Source: Albitalea sp966211955
Lineage (GTDB): Bacteria; Pseudomonadota; Gammaproteobacteria; Burkholderiales; Burkholderiaceae_C
Length of the DNA stretch: 64,000 bases
Reading direction: 5' to 3'
NCBI GenBank assembly: GCA_966211955.1
Contig: CBIHOF010000002.1
Span: 124,001-188,000, forward strand
Shown here in pieces: positions 1-8,985 of the stretch. Under the pieces are notes generated by a model. The model ran no database searches, was not told the DNA's origin, and saw nothing but the letters and a program-made list of their open reading frames with translations. Every line of letters begins with the position of its first letter. Position 1 is the stretch's first letter. The translations under genes were made by a program, and so were the position numbers.

Positions 1-1692
1 CTGCCAGAAGACGTTCCGGGCCTGGGCTCCGTTGATCAGCAACACACGGCGCGGCGTGGCGGTCAGGCCGACGGTCAATGCCGCGGCGCTCTGGAACACC
101 CACACCGCATTGGCGTCGCCTTGTGCATCCAGGGTCAGGTCGCCGGTCGTGATGTCGAAGGTCCCGCCGGCGGAGGTGTAGACGGCCGGAGTCAGCACGA
201 GGCCGCCCAGCTGGCCGGCGCCAGGGTCGCTTCCCGGCGGCATCGCAGCGAGGTCGTTGTAGGCCTGCAGCGCATCGGCACGCGCCTGGGTCGCGATGGC
301 CATGGTCGTCGCGGTCCCCGGTGCGGGCGGAGCGCAGTAGATGCTGCCGTTGACCGCGCCGATGTTCAGCGTCGTCTGCGTGTAGACATTGACCGCGTCG
401 TGGAAGCCGGTGATCAGCGTGCAGGCCGCGGTGGTGCCGAGGTTGCCGTTGACGACGGTGTTGATCCCCTCGTTGGTGACGCCCGCGGCGCCGCCAAATG
501 CGCCGAACGATGCGGCGGAGCGCAGATTGACGCCGCCATTGCAGGCCAGCGTGCCGCTCGTGAAGCCCCAGGTCCGATCGGCTGCGAGTGCGTTGCCTGC
601 CAGGTCTTTCACCCCGGCGCTGCCGGAGGCGATGGTCACGACGAACGCGGTGCTGGCTGAGAACCCGGCTGCGTTGGTGGGTGAGAAGCTCGCGGTCTGG
701 CTCGCCGCGTCGTAGCTCACGGTGCCCGGGACAGCTGTGCCTGCGGCGGTCACGCGGAAGGTGGCCGCGGTGATGGTGGCTGCATCCATCGGCTCGCTGA
801 AGGTGGCGCTGACGATCTTCGTCAGGCACACGCCCGCGGATGCGTCGAGCGGGCTGATCGCCGTCACGGTGGGTGCGGTGGTGTCACCCGCTGCGCCGGT
901 GGTGAAGGCCCAGACATGTTGGCCCGCGTTCGGCAAGACTGCCATGTTGCCTGCCAGTGCGTTGCCGGCCAGGTCGGTCACTGCCGTGGTGAGCGTCGCG
1001 GTGAACAAGGTGTTGTTCGCCAGTGGGGTGATGGACGGCGTGAAGGTCGCTGTCCGCGCTGCGGCCGAGTAGCTGACGCTGCCGCTCAGCGGTGTGCCGA
1101 GCGTGGTGTTCATCACGGTGAAGCTGGCGGCGGTGATCGTCGCCGGATTCATGTCCTCGCTGAAGGTCGCCGTGATGCTCGAGTTGTTGGGAACGCCAGC
1201 GGCGCCGGCGGCCGGCACGGTCAGCACGACGGTGGGGCGTGTCGTGTCGGCCAGTGCGGCGGTGGTGAAGGTCCACACGAAGTTGCTGGCGAGTGCGAAG
1301 CCGGCCGCGTTTTGTGCCGCGGTGGTCACGGTGGCCGTGCACAGTGTGTTGGCTGGGAGCGCCGAGCTCGGCGTCAACGTTGCCGTCTGGGTCGCGGCGT
1401 CGTAGGCGACCGCTGCGCTCACCGGCGTGCCTGCGGGGCAGGCCAGCGTGAAGCTCGACGGTGTAAGACTCGCCGGCGCCATCGCTTGGCTGAAGGTGGC
1501 GGACACGGCACTGTTGGTGCCCACGCCCGTGGCGGCGGCTGCCGGCAACGTGGCGGTGACGGTCGGCGCGATGCCGACTCCCGGACTGCCAAGGATGGGA
1601 TCGACACCCCCGCCGCAACCGGCGACGAATGCGAGTAGCAATGCGGGGATCCATCCGATCCGCGCCTTGAAGAGGCGATAGAGCTGCGTCAT
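1..1692 (-). CDS. Ice-binding (DUF3494) surface lipoprotein with Ig-like repeats, 3' end cut by window
   Basis: The frame is open from the ATG at 1692 to the window edge, 564 codons with no stop, so the C-terminus is missing. The N-terminus is a lipoprotein signal ending in lipobox VAGC (Cys26) followed by a Gly-rich linker. About residues 42-378 hold three SbsA/Big_5-type Ig-like modules, each starting near 'PTV' and carrying 'ATFS..M.P' and ending in 'W.FT(T/S)'. From about residue 380 comes a DUF3494 ice-binding domain: 'NTVVNGNLGT', 'LGGLVLTPAVYTS', 'LTLDAQGDANAVWVFQ' and 'VLLINGAQARNVFWQ'. Families with this domain bind ice, and the Ig stalk suggests display on the outer membrane as an ice or surface adhesin; that role is inference. 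About 60 residues of the domain should lie outside the window. Confidence 0.88.
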   Translation of the reverse strand, partial: MTQLYRLFKARIGWIPALLLAFVAGCGGGVDPILGSPGVGIAPTVTATLPAAAATGVGTNSAVSATFSQAMAPASLTPSSFTLACPAGTPVSAAVAYDAATQTATLTPSSALPANTLCTATVTTAAQNAAGFALASNFVWTFTTAALADTTRPTVVLTVPAAGAAGVPNNSSITATFSEDMNPATITAASFTVMNTTLGTPLSGSVSYSAAARTATFTPSITPLANNTLFTATLTTAVTDLAGNALAGNMAVLPNAGQHVWAFTTGAAGDTTAPTVTAISPLDASAGVCLTKIVSATFSEPMDAATITAATFRVTAAGTAVPGTVSYDAASQTASFSPTNAAGFSASTAFVVTIASGSAGVKDLAGNALAADRTWGFTSGTLACNGGVNLRSAASFGAFGGAAGVTNEGINTVVNGNLGTTAACTLITGFHDAVNVYTQTTLNIGAVNGSIYCAPPAPGTATTMAIATQARADALQAYNDLAAMPPGSDPGAGQLGGLVLTPAVYTSAGGTFDITTGDLTLDAQGDANAVWVFQSAAALTVGLTATPRRVLLINGAQARNVFWQ

Positions 1693-1981
1693 GTTGTGTC
1701 TTCCCTGATTGAGGGCCGCTCTTCGCGGCCTTGCGTGAGACGCGGTTGTAAAGCGGCCATGCCGCGTGCGTCTGTGCGTTGGCGCACACATCAAGAAGAT
1801 GTGGTGGTCGAGGTACGGCAACGGGACCAAGGGCCTTGGACCCTGCGGTGCTGTCGCGTGGACTGCCAGCGAGTCATCGTGCGGTTGAGCAAACTCGTGG
1901 GCCGTGTCGGCCTGCGGCCTCATCAGTGGCGCCGACGCGGCGCGTGGAGCAACTCCCGTTGCGGCCCACCCGCAACCCGCC

Positions 1982-2857
1982 CTACACCTTCGCGCACATC
2001 ATCCGAAATGCGCCACCGGTTCGCAGCCCATCCTTGCGACGTGCCAGGTATCGCGCGTTCAGCTCCCCGCCATCCCAGCTGCGGATGCCCCGGAAGCCGA
2101 GGGCATTCAGCTCGCCCTGGAAGCCCACCGGGTCGAACTGCGACTTCCAGGGCTCGCCTTCATCGGTGATGACGCGGCGGATGTAGTCGTCGATCACGCG
2201 CTCGATGGGGTTCAGCATCGTTGGCGAGGCGCGATAGTCGAAGGTGACGCCACTGCCTGGTGGCATCGACGCGATGAAGCGCAAGGTGTTCATCACTGCT
2301 TCGCGCTCGAGGTACACCACCACGCCAAGCCATGAGAAACAGGCCGGGCGGTCGGGGCGGAAGCCGGCCGCGCACAGGCATTCGCCGAGCGCGTCGCACT
2401 CGAAATCCACCGCAACGAACTTCATCGAATCGGGTGCGCGAATCGATGCCTCGGCCAGCAGCTTCCTCTTCCAGCGCTGGGTGGACGGATGGTCCACTTC
2501 GTAGACCATGAGTCCGCGCGGCGTGTGGATGTTGCGGTAGGCGAAGGTGTCCAGCCCCGCGCCGAGCACGACGTACTGCGTCACGCCGGATTCGACCGCG
2601 CGCGCGAGCTCGTCCTCGGCCATGCGGCTTCGCACGACGAGCGAGGCGCGCAGGCCGCGCCACAGCGGGTCGTTGTGCTGGTAGGGGTCTTCGCGCAACT
2701 GCGCTTCGGTGGCAGCGCCGAGGATGGGCAGCGCCAGCGGGTCGTCGAAGACGATGGGTTCGTCCAGGAGCTGGTGCGCTGCGCGCAAGACGGCCACGCG
2801 CCAGGCAGAGTGGCTGTGCTGGCCGGCATGGACGATGTTGGCGGTCGTCGCGGTCAT
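1982..2857 (-). CDS. SAM-dependent methyltransferase, LCM/TIGR00027 family
   Basis: A 291-residue class I methyltransferase of the leucine carboxyl methyltransferase-like family (PF04072 / TIGR00027). The SAM-binding signature 'VVLGAGLDTFAYR' is near residue 90, followed by the acidic 'YEVDHPSTQRWK' strand. The natural substrate of this family is not known, and some members sit in secondary metabolite loci. The start at 2857 is chosen because AGGAGAGGCG lies just upstream; an in-frame ATG at 2881 would overlap that ribosome site. It follows the MerR-type regulator on the same strand with about 41 bases between, so the two are probably one transcript and the enzyme is likely controlled by that regulator. 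Confidence 0.85.
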   Translation of the reverse strand: MTATTANIVHAGQHSHSAWRVAVLRAAHQLLDEPIVFDDPLALPILGAATEAQLREDPYQHNDPLWRGLRASLVVRSRMAEDELARAVESGVTQYVVLGAGLDTFAYRNIHTPRGLMVYEVDHPSTQRWKRKLLAEASIRAPDSMKFVAVDFECDALGECLCAAGFRPDRPACFSWLGVVVYLEREAVMNTLRFIASMPPGSGVTFDYRASPTMLNPIERVIDDYIRRVITDEGEPWKSQFDPVGFQGELNALGFRGIRSWDGGELNARYLARRKDGLRTGGAFRMMCAKV

Positions 2858-2898
2858 CGCTCGCCTCTCCTGCTGATGCACAAGCCTTCTGCCGAACC

Positions 2899-3933
2899 TC
2901 AGGCGGCGTGCGCTTGTGGTACGCGTGCCGCGCGCATCGATTCGAAGGCACGGTGCAGAAACTGCCGCGCTGCCTCCGACAGCATGCCCGCATCACGCAG
3001 CAGCGGCTCGCCTTCGAAGGCCTGCATCATGCGCTGGCGCAGGCCGACGTCACCGCGCACCATGCGATCGCACAGCGCATCCCAGCGGCCGGCCAGCGCA
3101 TGGGCTTCGGTGCAATGTCCGTCACTGCCGCGCTCGATCAGCCGCGTCACGTCCTCGGCCAGTTCTCGCCACTGCGGCGCGAGCGTCTTGTCGATTCGCA
3201 CGATGTCTTCTTCGCTCAGGTATTTGCGCATGGCCGCGAGCCGAAGCTCGATCGCCCGGCCGATGTAGTCCATCACGTCCAGGTCGATGCCATGCCGCCC
3301 GCGCGTGATGGACTCCTGCCGGTACATGCGGCCCCAACGCATCAGCCGGTCCATGTCGCCATCCATCCAGCGGATGGACAGGTCCATCCACTCTCGCGCG
3401 AGGCGCTGCACCGCCACCGCGTGCGGCGGTGTGTCCTGCGCCATTTGCTCGCGGATCTGCGCGACCAGTGGCGGCCATTCGCTGGCCAGGCGCTTGAGGT
3501 TGCCCAGGATGAGCCGCAGCTCTTCGGTATCGAAATACTTGCCGTAGGTGGACATCAGCGACAGCGTCCCCAGCCAGTCGTCGATGCCGGGCGCGCCGCC
3601 CGATGCCATCGCCGCCTGCACGAGCGTGAGCCGTGATCGCAGCTCGGTGGCCTGCGCAATCTCACGATCCAGCGATTGCAGCTGCCGCTCGATGATCGCC
3701 GGCAGCGATCCGCCATCGCGCGACAGCAGCTCGCCGATCTCCGCGAGCGTGAGCCCGAGCCGTCGCAGCGCCTGGATGCCGTGCAGCCGCGCCACGTCCG
3801 CGCCGTCGTACAGCCGGTAGCCGCCGTCTGAACGGCCGGAGGGCTTGAGCAGCCCGATCTCGTCGTAGTGGTGCAGCGTGCGGATGGTGAGGCCGCTGTG
3901 CCGCGCCAGTTCACCGACCTTCAGAAGTGACAT
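2899..3933 (-). CDS. MerR-family transcriptional regulator with TipAS-like effector domain
   Basis: A 344-residue regulator. Residues 1-75 form the MerR winged helix ('LLKVGELARHSGLTIRTLHHYDEIGLL', 'GYRLY', 'RLGLTLAEIGELL'), followed by a dimerisation helix. The rest (about 140-340) is an all-helical domain resembling TipAS, the antibiotic-recognition fold of TipA-type regulators, with 'YGKYFDTEELR' near its start. No cysteine cluster for metals is seen. Such proteins usually sense organic compounds and activate drug-response genes. A MerR-type promoter lies just upstream, so it is probably autoregulated. GGGAG precedes the ATG. The downstream methyltransferase is likely co-transcribed. Confidence 0.9.
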   Translation of the reverse strand: MSLLKVGELARHSGLTIRTLHHYDEIGLLKPSGRSDGGYRLYDGADVARLHGIQALRRLGLTLAEIGELLSRDGGSLPAIIERQLQSLDREIAQATELRSRLTLVQAAMASGGAPGIDDWLGTLSLMSTYGKYFDTEELRLILGNLKRLASEWPPLVAQIREQMAQDTPPHAVAVQRLAREWMDLSIRWMDGDMDRLMRWGRMYRQESITRGRHGIDLDVMDYIGRAIELRLAAMRKYLSEEDIVRIDKTLAPQWRELAEDVTRLIERGSDGHCTEAHALAGRWDALCDRMVRGDVGLRQRMMQAFEGEPLLRDAGMLSEAARQFLHRAFESMRAARVPQAHAA

Positions 3934-3964
3934 GGCTCCCTCGTCACATGATTCGTGGCGAGCG

Positions 3965-3995
3965 AGTATGAACCCTCACGCTACGAGAGGGTCAA
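3965..3995 (-). promoter_or_regulatory. MerR-type promoter/operator with 19-bp spacer
   Basis: Read on the minus strand, TTGACC (3995-3990) and CATACT (3970-3965) are separated by exactly 19 bases, the over-long spacer typical of MerR-activated promoters. The spacer and -35 edge hold an inverted repeat with ACCCTC and GAGGGT arms. It points into the merR-like gene starting at 3933. Self-binding by the encoded regulator is inference. Confidence 0.75.
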
Positions 3996-4077
3996 GGTCG
4001 GGTGGGCTTCAGGGTCACTGGCAGCAGAACGACTTGGGTAAGCTCCGGGCCGACGCTCACTTCACCGGACACCTGCG

Positions 4078-4557
4078 ATGCGACTGCTGCCCTCCTTCAC
4101 GCTCGCCCTTGCGAGCCTCGCAAGCCTCACCTTCGCGGCCCACGCCGAGTCCATCGGCGAGGTCGACACGGTCTTCAAGCTGATCGGCCCCGACCACAAG
4201 ATCGTGGTCGATGCCTACGATGATCCGAAAGTGCAGGGCGTGACCTGCTATGTCTCGCGCGCCAAGACCGGCGGCATCAAGGGGGCCTTGGGCATCGCCG
4301 AGGACAAGGCCGAGGCGTCCATCGCCTGCCGGCAGGTCGGGCCGATCGCCTTCGCGAAGCCGCTGCCGGTGCAGGAGGAAGTGTTCAACGAACGCCTGAG
4401 CCTCGTCTTCAAGAAGCTGCGCATCGTGCGCATGGTCGACAAGCAGCGCAACGCGCTTGTCTACCTGACCTACTCCGACCGCGTGATCGAAGGGTCGCCG
4501 AAGAACTCCGTCACCGCGGTGCCGGTGGACCGCGGGACGGTGATCCCGGTGAAGTGA
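4078..4557 (+). CDS. creA: CreA family periplasmic protein
   Basis: A 159-residue exported protein with a signal peptide ending near 'AHA', followed by the conserved CreA body: 'IGEVDTVFKLIGPDHKIVVDAYDDP', 'GVTCYVSRAKTGGIKG', 'SIACRQVGPI' and 'VFNERLSLVFKKLRIVRM'. Two cysteines probably form a disulfide. The family is widespread in proteobacteria and its molecular role is unknown; in E. coli it lies beside creBCD. No creBC genes are visible here. The stop codon abuts the stop of the convergent gene with no intergenic base. Confidence 0.93.
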   Translation: MRLLPSFTLALASLASLTFAAHAESIGEVDTVFKLIGPDHKIVVDAYDDPKVQGVTCYVSRAKTGGIKGALGIAEDKAEASIACRQVGPIAFAKPLPVQEEVFNERLSLVFKKLRIVRMVDKQRNALVYLTYSDRVIEGSPKNSVTAVPVDRGTVIPVK

Positions 4558-5145
4558 TCAGCCCTTGCGCTCTTGCGCGTCGTGCTTCTCGTGGCGGATG
4601 CGCTTGCCCTGGCGGTTCTCGGCGTGCTGGACGCCGGCCTGCTCTTTCGCGCCGATGCGGCCGTCACGCGCCGCGACGTACTCGCGCTTGTCGACCTTGG
4701 CCTGGCCGCGCTCCAGCTTGCTCACCTCACGGTTGGTGAGCGAGCCATTCTTGATGCCCTGCTCGACGCGCTGCTGCTGGTTGATGTTGCGCTGGACATC
4801 CGCCTGCGCCCGCTGTGACGAAGCCGACAGCGGGTTGCCGTTGACGCCGTTGTTCTTAGCGGTGTCGATGTCACGGCTCGTCTTGTTCTGCGCGGCCTGC
4901 AGGCGGGCTCTCTCTGCGTCGCTCAGCTTGCCGTCCTTCAGCGCCTGGGCCTGCAGCTTGTCGACCTTCGCTTCATCGCGCTCGAGCAACGATGCTTCGC
5001 GGGTGGTGATGCTGCCGCTCTGAAGGCCCTGCTCGATGCGCTTGTCCTGGTTCACGTCGCGCTGCACGGTGGACGCGGCGGTCTGCGCAAAGGCGCCGAA
5101 GCTGGCGCCGATGAGCGCGACGGTGAGGATGAGCTTGTGGTTCAT
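4558..5145 (-). CDS. Exported protein made of a twofold ~65-residue helical repeat
   Basis: A 195-residue protein with a clear signal peptide ('LILTVALIGASFGAFA'). The mature part is two copies of one charged helical unit. Copy 1 (about residues 28-92) reads 'RDVNQDKRIEQGLQSGSITTREASLLER...AKVDK', and copy 2 (about 118-183) reads 'RNINQQQRVEQGIKNGSLTNREVSKLER...AKVDK'. Each holds 'G(S)(I/L)T.RE...LER' and a later 'DG(K/R)(L/I)', which resembles loop-helix pairs. The repeats are joined by a 'NNGVNGNPLS' linker, and the tail is basic (RHEKHDAQERKG). I do not know a function. AGGAG precedes the ATG. Confidence 0.8.
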   Translation of the reverse strand: MNHKLILTVALIGASFGAFAQTAASTVQRDVNQDKRIEQGLQSGSITTREASLLERDEAKVDKLQAQALKDGKLSDAERARLQAAQNKTSRDIDTAKNNGVNGNPLSASSQRAQADVQRNINQQQRVEQGIKNGSLTNREVSKLERGQAKVDKREYVAARDGRIGAKEQAGVQHAENRQGKRIRHEKHDAQERKG

Positions 5146-5297
5146 TGCAGTTCTCCTGATGCGGATTTGAGATTCGGTCTGGGCCCGCTGTGCACAACGA
5201 TGGCTGCATGGCCACGTTGACCACGTTCAAATCGTCACTTGGTGAAGTTGTGTTGAGCGTCAGGATCTGCTCAGGTGGGAAAGAGGCACGCCTCGGA

Positions 5298-5852
5298 TCA
5301 ATCGAACAGATCCGGCGTCTGTGCCTCGGTGATGCGTGCGCCCTCGATGCCCAGCATCCGCAGCTTGGTGGTCAAGCCGCCCCGCGCCGAGAAGCCGCCG
5401 AGCCTGGTGCCTGCAGCGACGACGCGGTGGCAGGGCACGATGGGTGCGAACGGGTTCGCGCCCAGTGCCTGGCCGACGGCGCGCGCAGCGCCGGGGTCGT
5501 CCATGCGCGAGGCCACCTCGCCGTAGGTCAGCGTATGCCCGCGCGGGATCGCCTGCGTGATCTCGTAGACGCGGCGATGGAAAGCGGGCACGCCGTCCAT
5601 GTCGAGCGGGATGCACGAGAGATCCACGTCGGCGCCTTCGAGCAATGCCACCACCTGGTCCATCGCGGCTTGCACCTCGGGTGGCGGCGCGCCTTCCACC
5701 GCATCTGCATGGCGCCGCTGCATGCGAGCGCGCAAGGTGGCTTCGCTCACGTCGGGCAACTGCATCGCACAGATGCCACGTTCGCCCCATGCCACGGCGC
5801 AAGGTCCGATGGAGGTGGGGAACAGCGCGAATCCGGTGGCGGCCACGTTCAC
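5298..5852 (-). CDS. ogt: Methylated-DNA--protein-cysteine methyltransferase (Ogt/MGMT type)
   Basis: A 184-residue suicide repair enzyme that moves the methyl group from O6-methylguanine (or O4-methylthymine) in DNA to its own cysteine. The active site 'IVPCHRVVAAG' is present, preceded by the helix-turn-helix segment 'IPRGHTLTYGEVASRM' and 'ARAVGQALGANPF', and followed by 'GGFSARGGLTTKLRMLGIEG'. Length fits Ogt. The likely start is a GTG at 5852 that overlaps the end of the upstream ribonuclease gene within ATGTGA, so translation is probably coupled. Confidence 0.93.
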   Translation of the reverse strand: MNVAATGFALFPTSIGPCAVAWGERGICAMQLPDVSEATLRARMQRRHADAVEGAPPPEVQAAMDQVVALLEGADVDLSCIPLDMDGVPAFHRRVYEITQAIPRGHTLTYGEVASRMDDPGAARAVGQALGANPFAPIVPCHRVVAAGTRLGGFSARGGLTTKLRMLGIEGARITEAQTPDLFD

Positions 5853-7300
5853 ATCCGCTCGAAGTCAATGAAGCCGCGCGCCACGTCCACGCTCGCCAGC
5901 CGCACGCGCAGCTTGTCGCCCACGTCCAGGCCGTCGAAGCCGCGCACCATGCGTCCTTCGGCCACCGGTTGGGTGACGCGCACCCACGTGCCCTTGTCGT
6001 TGCGGCCGGTGACGATGGCAGAGAACGCATCGCCGATGCGGTCGCCCAGCAGCATGGCCGCGGCCGACTTGCGAATCTGCCGTTCGACCTTGGCGGCCAT
6101 GTCTTCCTGCTGCGTGCAGTGCTGTGCAATGGCTCCGAGCTCGGCCTCGGCATATGGTGCGGGCCGGCCGTCGAGCGCGGCCTTGATGAGCCGCTGCGTC
6201 ACCAAGTCGGGAAAGCGCCGGTTGGGCGCGGTGGAGTGCGCGTAGTCGCTCACCGCCAGACCGAAGTGGCCCTCGCTGCCACGCCCGGCGGCGGCCACCG
6301 CGTACTCGCCCGAGCCGAGCAGCTTCACGACGGTGAGCGACAAGTCTTCGAAGTCCTGCGGCCTGGCCTTTCGCTGCGACGAGAGGAAGGCGTCGAGCGC
6401 GATCGAATCAGGCTCGCTCGGCAGCGCCTGCCCCTGCTCGGCCGCGAGCATCACGATGCGCTCCCAGCGCCGCGGCGCATGCAGCACGCGGCGGATCGAC
6501 GGGAAGCCCGCGCGCTCGAGAAAGCGCGCCGTCACGCCGTTGGCCGCGATCATGAAATCGGAGATGAGCTCCTTGGCGCGGTTCTTGTCGTCCACGCGCA
6601 GGTCGGTGAGCACGCCCTGCTCGAACACCGGCCGTGCCTGCGGCGTCGAGAGGTTGAGCGACCCCTTGCTCGCGCGCAGCGACTTGAGCGTCTGCGCGAT
6701 GCGGTCCTGAAGGCGCAGCTGGCGTTCGATCGCCGCCGACGCGCGCACGCGCTCGGGCGCATCGGCCCGGCCATCAAGCCAGGCGGCCACGCTGTTGTAG
6801 GCAAGCTTGGCCTGGCTGCGCACCACCGCGCGGTAGACGCTCGAGTCAATCACGCTGCCGTCGTCGCCGATGCTCATGTCCACCACGATGGCCAGGCGGT
6901 CCTCGGCCTCGTTGAGCGAGGTGAGGTCGGTGGACAGCCTCTCGGGCAGCATCGGAAAGACCTTGGCCGCCGTGTACACCGAGGTGGTGTTGGCGGCGGC
7001 ATGGGCATCAAGGGGCGTGCCCTGCGCCACCAGCGCATCCACGTCGGCAATGGCCACCAGCACGCGCACCGCGCCGCCGGGCGATTCGATGGCGACGGTG
7101 AGCTGGTCAAGGTCGCGCGAGTCGTCGTTGTCGATGGACGACCACGGCAAGTCGCGCTGGTCGCGGACGGTGCCGCCGGCTGCCGGCGTGGGCGCTGTCA
7201 AGCCGTGCAGCTGGTCGATCGCGGCCGGCGGAAAGTCGGGCTGCAGGCCGCGCTGCAGCATGGCGTCGCGGGCAAGGGCGGTGAGCTCGTCTTGGTGCAT
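5849..7300 (-). CDS. RNB-domain 3'-5' exoribonuclease (RNase II/R-like)
   Basis: A 483-residue compact member of the RNase II superfamily. The RNB core begins near residue 50 with the metal-binding aspartates in 'SIDNDDSRDLDQLTVA' and continues with 'VLVAIADVDALV', 'FPMLPERLSTDLTSL', 'ISDFMIAAN' and 'YAHSTAPNRRFPDLVTQR'. A short C-terminal S1-like beta segment ('GTWVRVTQP...VGDKLRVRLASVD') ends the protein. It is much shorter than RNase R and lacks the N-terminal cold-shock domains. The start at 7300 is the first ATG giving a typical N-terminus; longer frames run into the promoter region of the divergent gene. It is probably co-transcribed with ogt. Confidence 0.88.
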   Translation of the reverse strand: MHQDELTALARDAMLQRGLQPDFPPAAIDQLHGLTAPTPAAGGTVRDQRDLPWSSIDNDDSRDLDQLTVAIESPGGAVRVLVAIADVDALVAQGTPLDAHAAANTTSVYTAAKVFPMLPERLSTDLTSLNEAEDRLAIVVDMSIGDDGSVIDSSVYRAVVRSQAKLAYNSVAAWLDGRADAPERVRASAAIERQLRLQDRIAQTLKSLRASKGSLNLSTPQARPVFEQGVLTDLRVDDKNRAKELISDFMIAANGVTARFLERAGFPSIRRVLHAPRRWERIVMLAAEQGQALPSEPDSIALDAFLSSQRKARPQDFEDLSLTVVKLLGSGEYAVAAAGRGSEGHFGLAVSDYAHSTAPNRRFPDLVTQRLIKAALDGRPAPYAEAELGAIAQHCTQQEDMAAKVERQIRKSAAAMLLGDRIGDAFSAIVTGRNDKGTWVRVTQPVAEGRMVRGFDGLDVGDKLRVRLASVDVARGFIDFERM

Positions 7301-7467
7301 GCGCACTTGTACTTCAAAGCGGGCCGGCCTTGCGCAACGCGTCGGCAAGACCTCGGCAACTGTCGCGTCAAGCGGCACTGAAGCCGTGACACGATTCAGT
7401 GCCCAGCAACCACGTACGACCTGACGCAAGCGAGTGCCGACGGCATGCCGCTTGCCGGCTGACCCAG

Positions 7468-8985
7468 GTGAGTCCACCGACTTCCGACCTCTGCGCACCC
7501 GCCGCGAACCGCCCCGCCTCGCCCACCCGCGCCGAGGTGCTTGCACTGTTCACGGCGGTGATGCTGCCCATGTTCCTCGCCGCGGTGGACCAGACGCTGC
7601 TGGCCACCGCCACGCCGCGCATCGCGGCCGAGATGGGCAACCTGAGCGACACGTCGTGGATCGCCGTGGCCTACCTGCTCGCGGCCACGGTGATGGCGCC
7701 GGTCTACGGCCGGCTCGGCGACCGCTTCGGGCGGCGGCCGGCGCTGCTCGGTGCCATCGTCGTCTTTGCGCTCGGCTCGCTGGCCTGCGGCATGGCCGGC
7801 GCGATGGGCACGCTCATCGTGTCGCGCGCGATGCAAGGCCTCGGGGGTGGCGGGTTGATGGTGTTGTCGCAGGCGCTCATCGGCGAGCTGGTGCCGCCCA
7901 TCGAGCGGCCGAAATACCAGGCCTATTTCGCGATCGTCTTTACCGCCGCGAGCGTGGGCGGGCCAGTGCTGGGTGGGCTGGTCGTGCACTACGCCGACTG
8001 GCGCTGGCTGTTCTGGGCCAACCTGCCGTTGTGCGTGCTGGCCGCCTGGCGCGTGTCGCGCCTGCCGCGCGCCGCCCCTTCGCCGATGCGCGACGCGCCC
8101 GTGGACCCGTGGGGGCTGCTTCTCTTCATCGTCACCGCGTGCTCGGCCTTGCTGTGGCTGAGCCTGGCCGGCCACCGCTTCCACTGGTTGTCGCCCATGA
8201 GCGCGGCGCTGGTGGCCGTGGCCGTCATCGCCGGCATCGCGCTCGTGCGGCAACAGCGCCGGCATCCGTCGCCGCTGCTGCCTCTGGATCTGCTGCGCCT
8301 GCCCGGCGCGCCGTGGATCTGCGCCATGGTGGTCATCTTTGCCGCGAGCATGTTCGCGCTCGTGTTCCTCTTGCCCATCCAGCTGCAGCTCGGCCATGGC
8401 GAGAGCGCATCGGGCGCGGGCTGGCAGATGCTGCCCCTGACCGGCGGGCTGGTGCTGGGTTCGACGATCAATGGCCGCATCACCGCTCGCACGGCACTGC
8501 CCACGCGCACGCCGCCCTACGGCCTGGGCGCGGCGGCAATCGCGCTCGCGGTGCTGGCCGTCGCGCCCTCGAACCTGTGGATCGTCGGTACCGCGGCGCT
8601 GGTCATCGGCCTGGGTTTCGGTACGGTGATGCCGGCAGCGCAGCTGTCGGTGCAGGTTCTGGCGGGGCGCTCACGGCTGGGCGCGGCTGCGGCCTTGCTG
8701 TCGCTCGTGCGCTCGTCGGGCGCGTCGCTCGGCACGGCGGCTTTCGGCGGGCTGGTGTTCACCCTGCTCAAGCTGCAGCCGGGGCAGGCGGAAGGGCCGA
8801 TGCTCAAGATCGACGGGCTCGCACCCGAGCAGATCAGCCATGCCTTTCACATCGTCTTCGCCATGCTGGCGGTGTTCGTCGCCGTGGGAGCCTGGGTGGC
8901 CTCGCGCGTGCCGCGCGTGAAGCTCACGCATTGGGACGAGGAGACCGCCCCAGCCAAGGCTGGCCCTGCGCTGGATGAGGCTTGA
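7468..8985 (+). CDS. MFS multidrug exporter, DHA2 (14-TM) family
   Basis: About 505 residues with roughly 14 hydrophobic segments. The first helix carries 'AAVDQTLLATATPRI', and the loop 2-3 MFS motif is 'GRLGDRFGRRPAL'; motif C is seen as 'FTAASVGGPVLGGLV'. This pattern is that of EmrB/QacA-type proton-drug antiporters of the inner membrane. The start is uncertain: GTG at 7468 is favoured because it precedes the first helix closely, while a GTG at 7399 gives a 528-residue product; neither has a good ribosome site. It is divergent from the RNB gene and stands alone. Substrate unknown. Confidence 0.85.
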   Translation: MSPPTSDLCAPAANRPASPTRAEVLALFTAVMLPMFLAAVDQTLLATATPRIAAEMGNLSDTSWIAVAYLLAATVMAPVYGRLGDRFGRRPALLGAIVVFALGSLACGMAGAMGTLIVSRAMQGLGGGGLMVLSQALIGELVPPIERPKYQAYFAIVFTAASVGGPVLGGLVVHYADWRWLFWANLPLCVLAAWRVSRLPRAAPSPMRDAPVDPWGLLLFIVTACSALLWLSLAGHRFHWLSPMSAALVAVAVIAGIALVRQQRRHPSPLLPLDLLRLPGAPWICAMVVIFAASMFALVFLLPIQLQLGHGESASGAGWQMLPLTGGLVLGSTINGRITARTALPTRTPPYGLGAAAIALAVLAVAPSNLWIVGTAALVIGLGFGTVMPAAQLSVQVLAGRSRLGAAAALLSLVRSSGASLGTAAFGGLVFTLLKLQPGQAEGPMLKIDGLAPEQISHAFHIVFAMLAVFVAVGAWVASRVPRVKLTHWDEETAPAKAGPALDEA

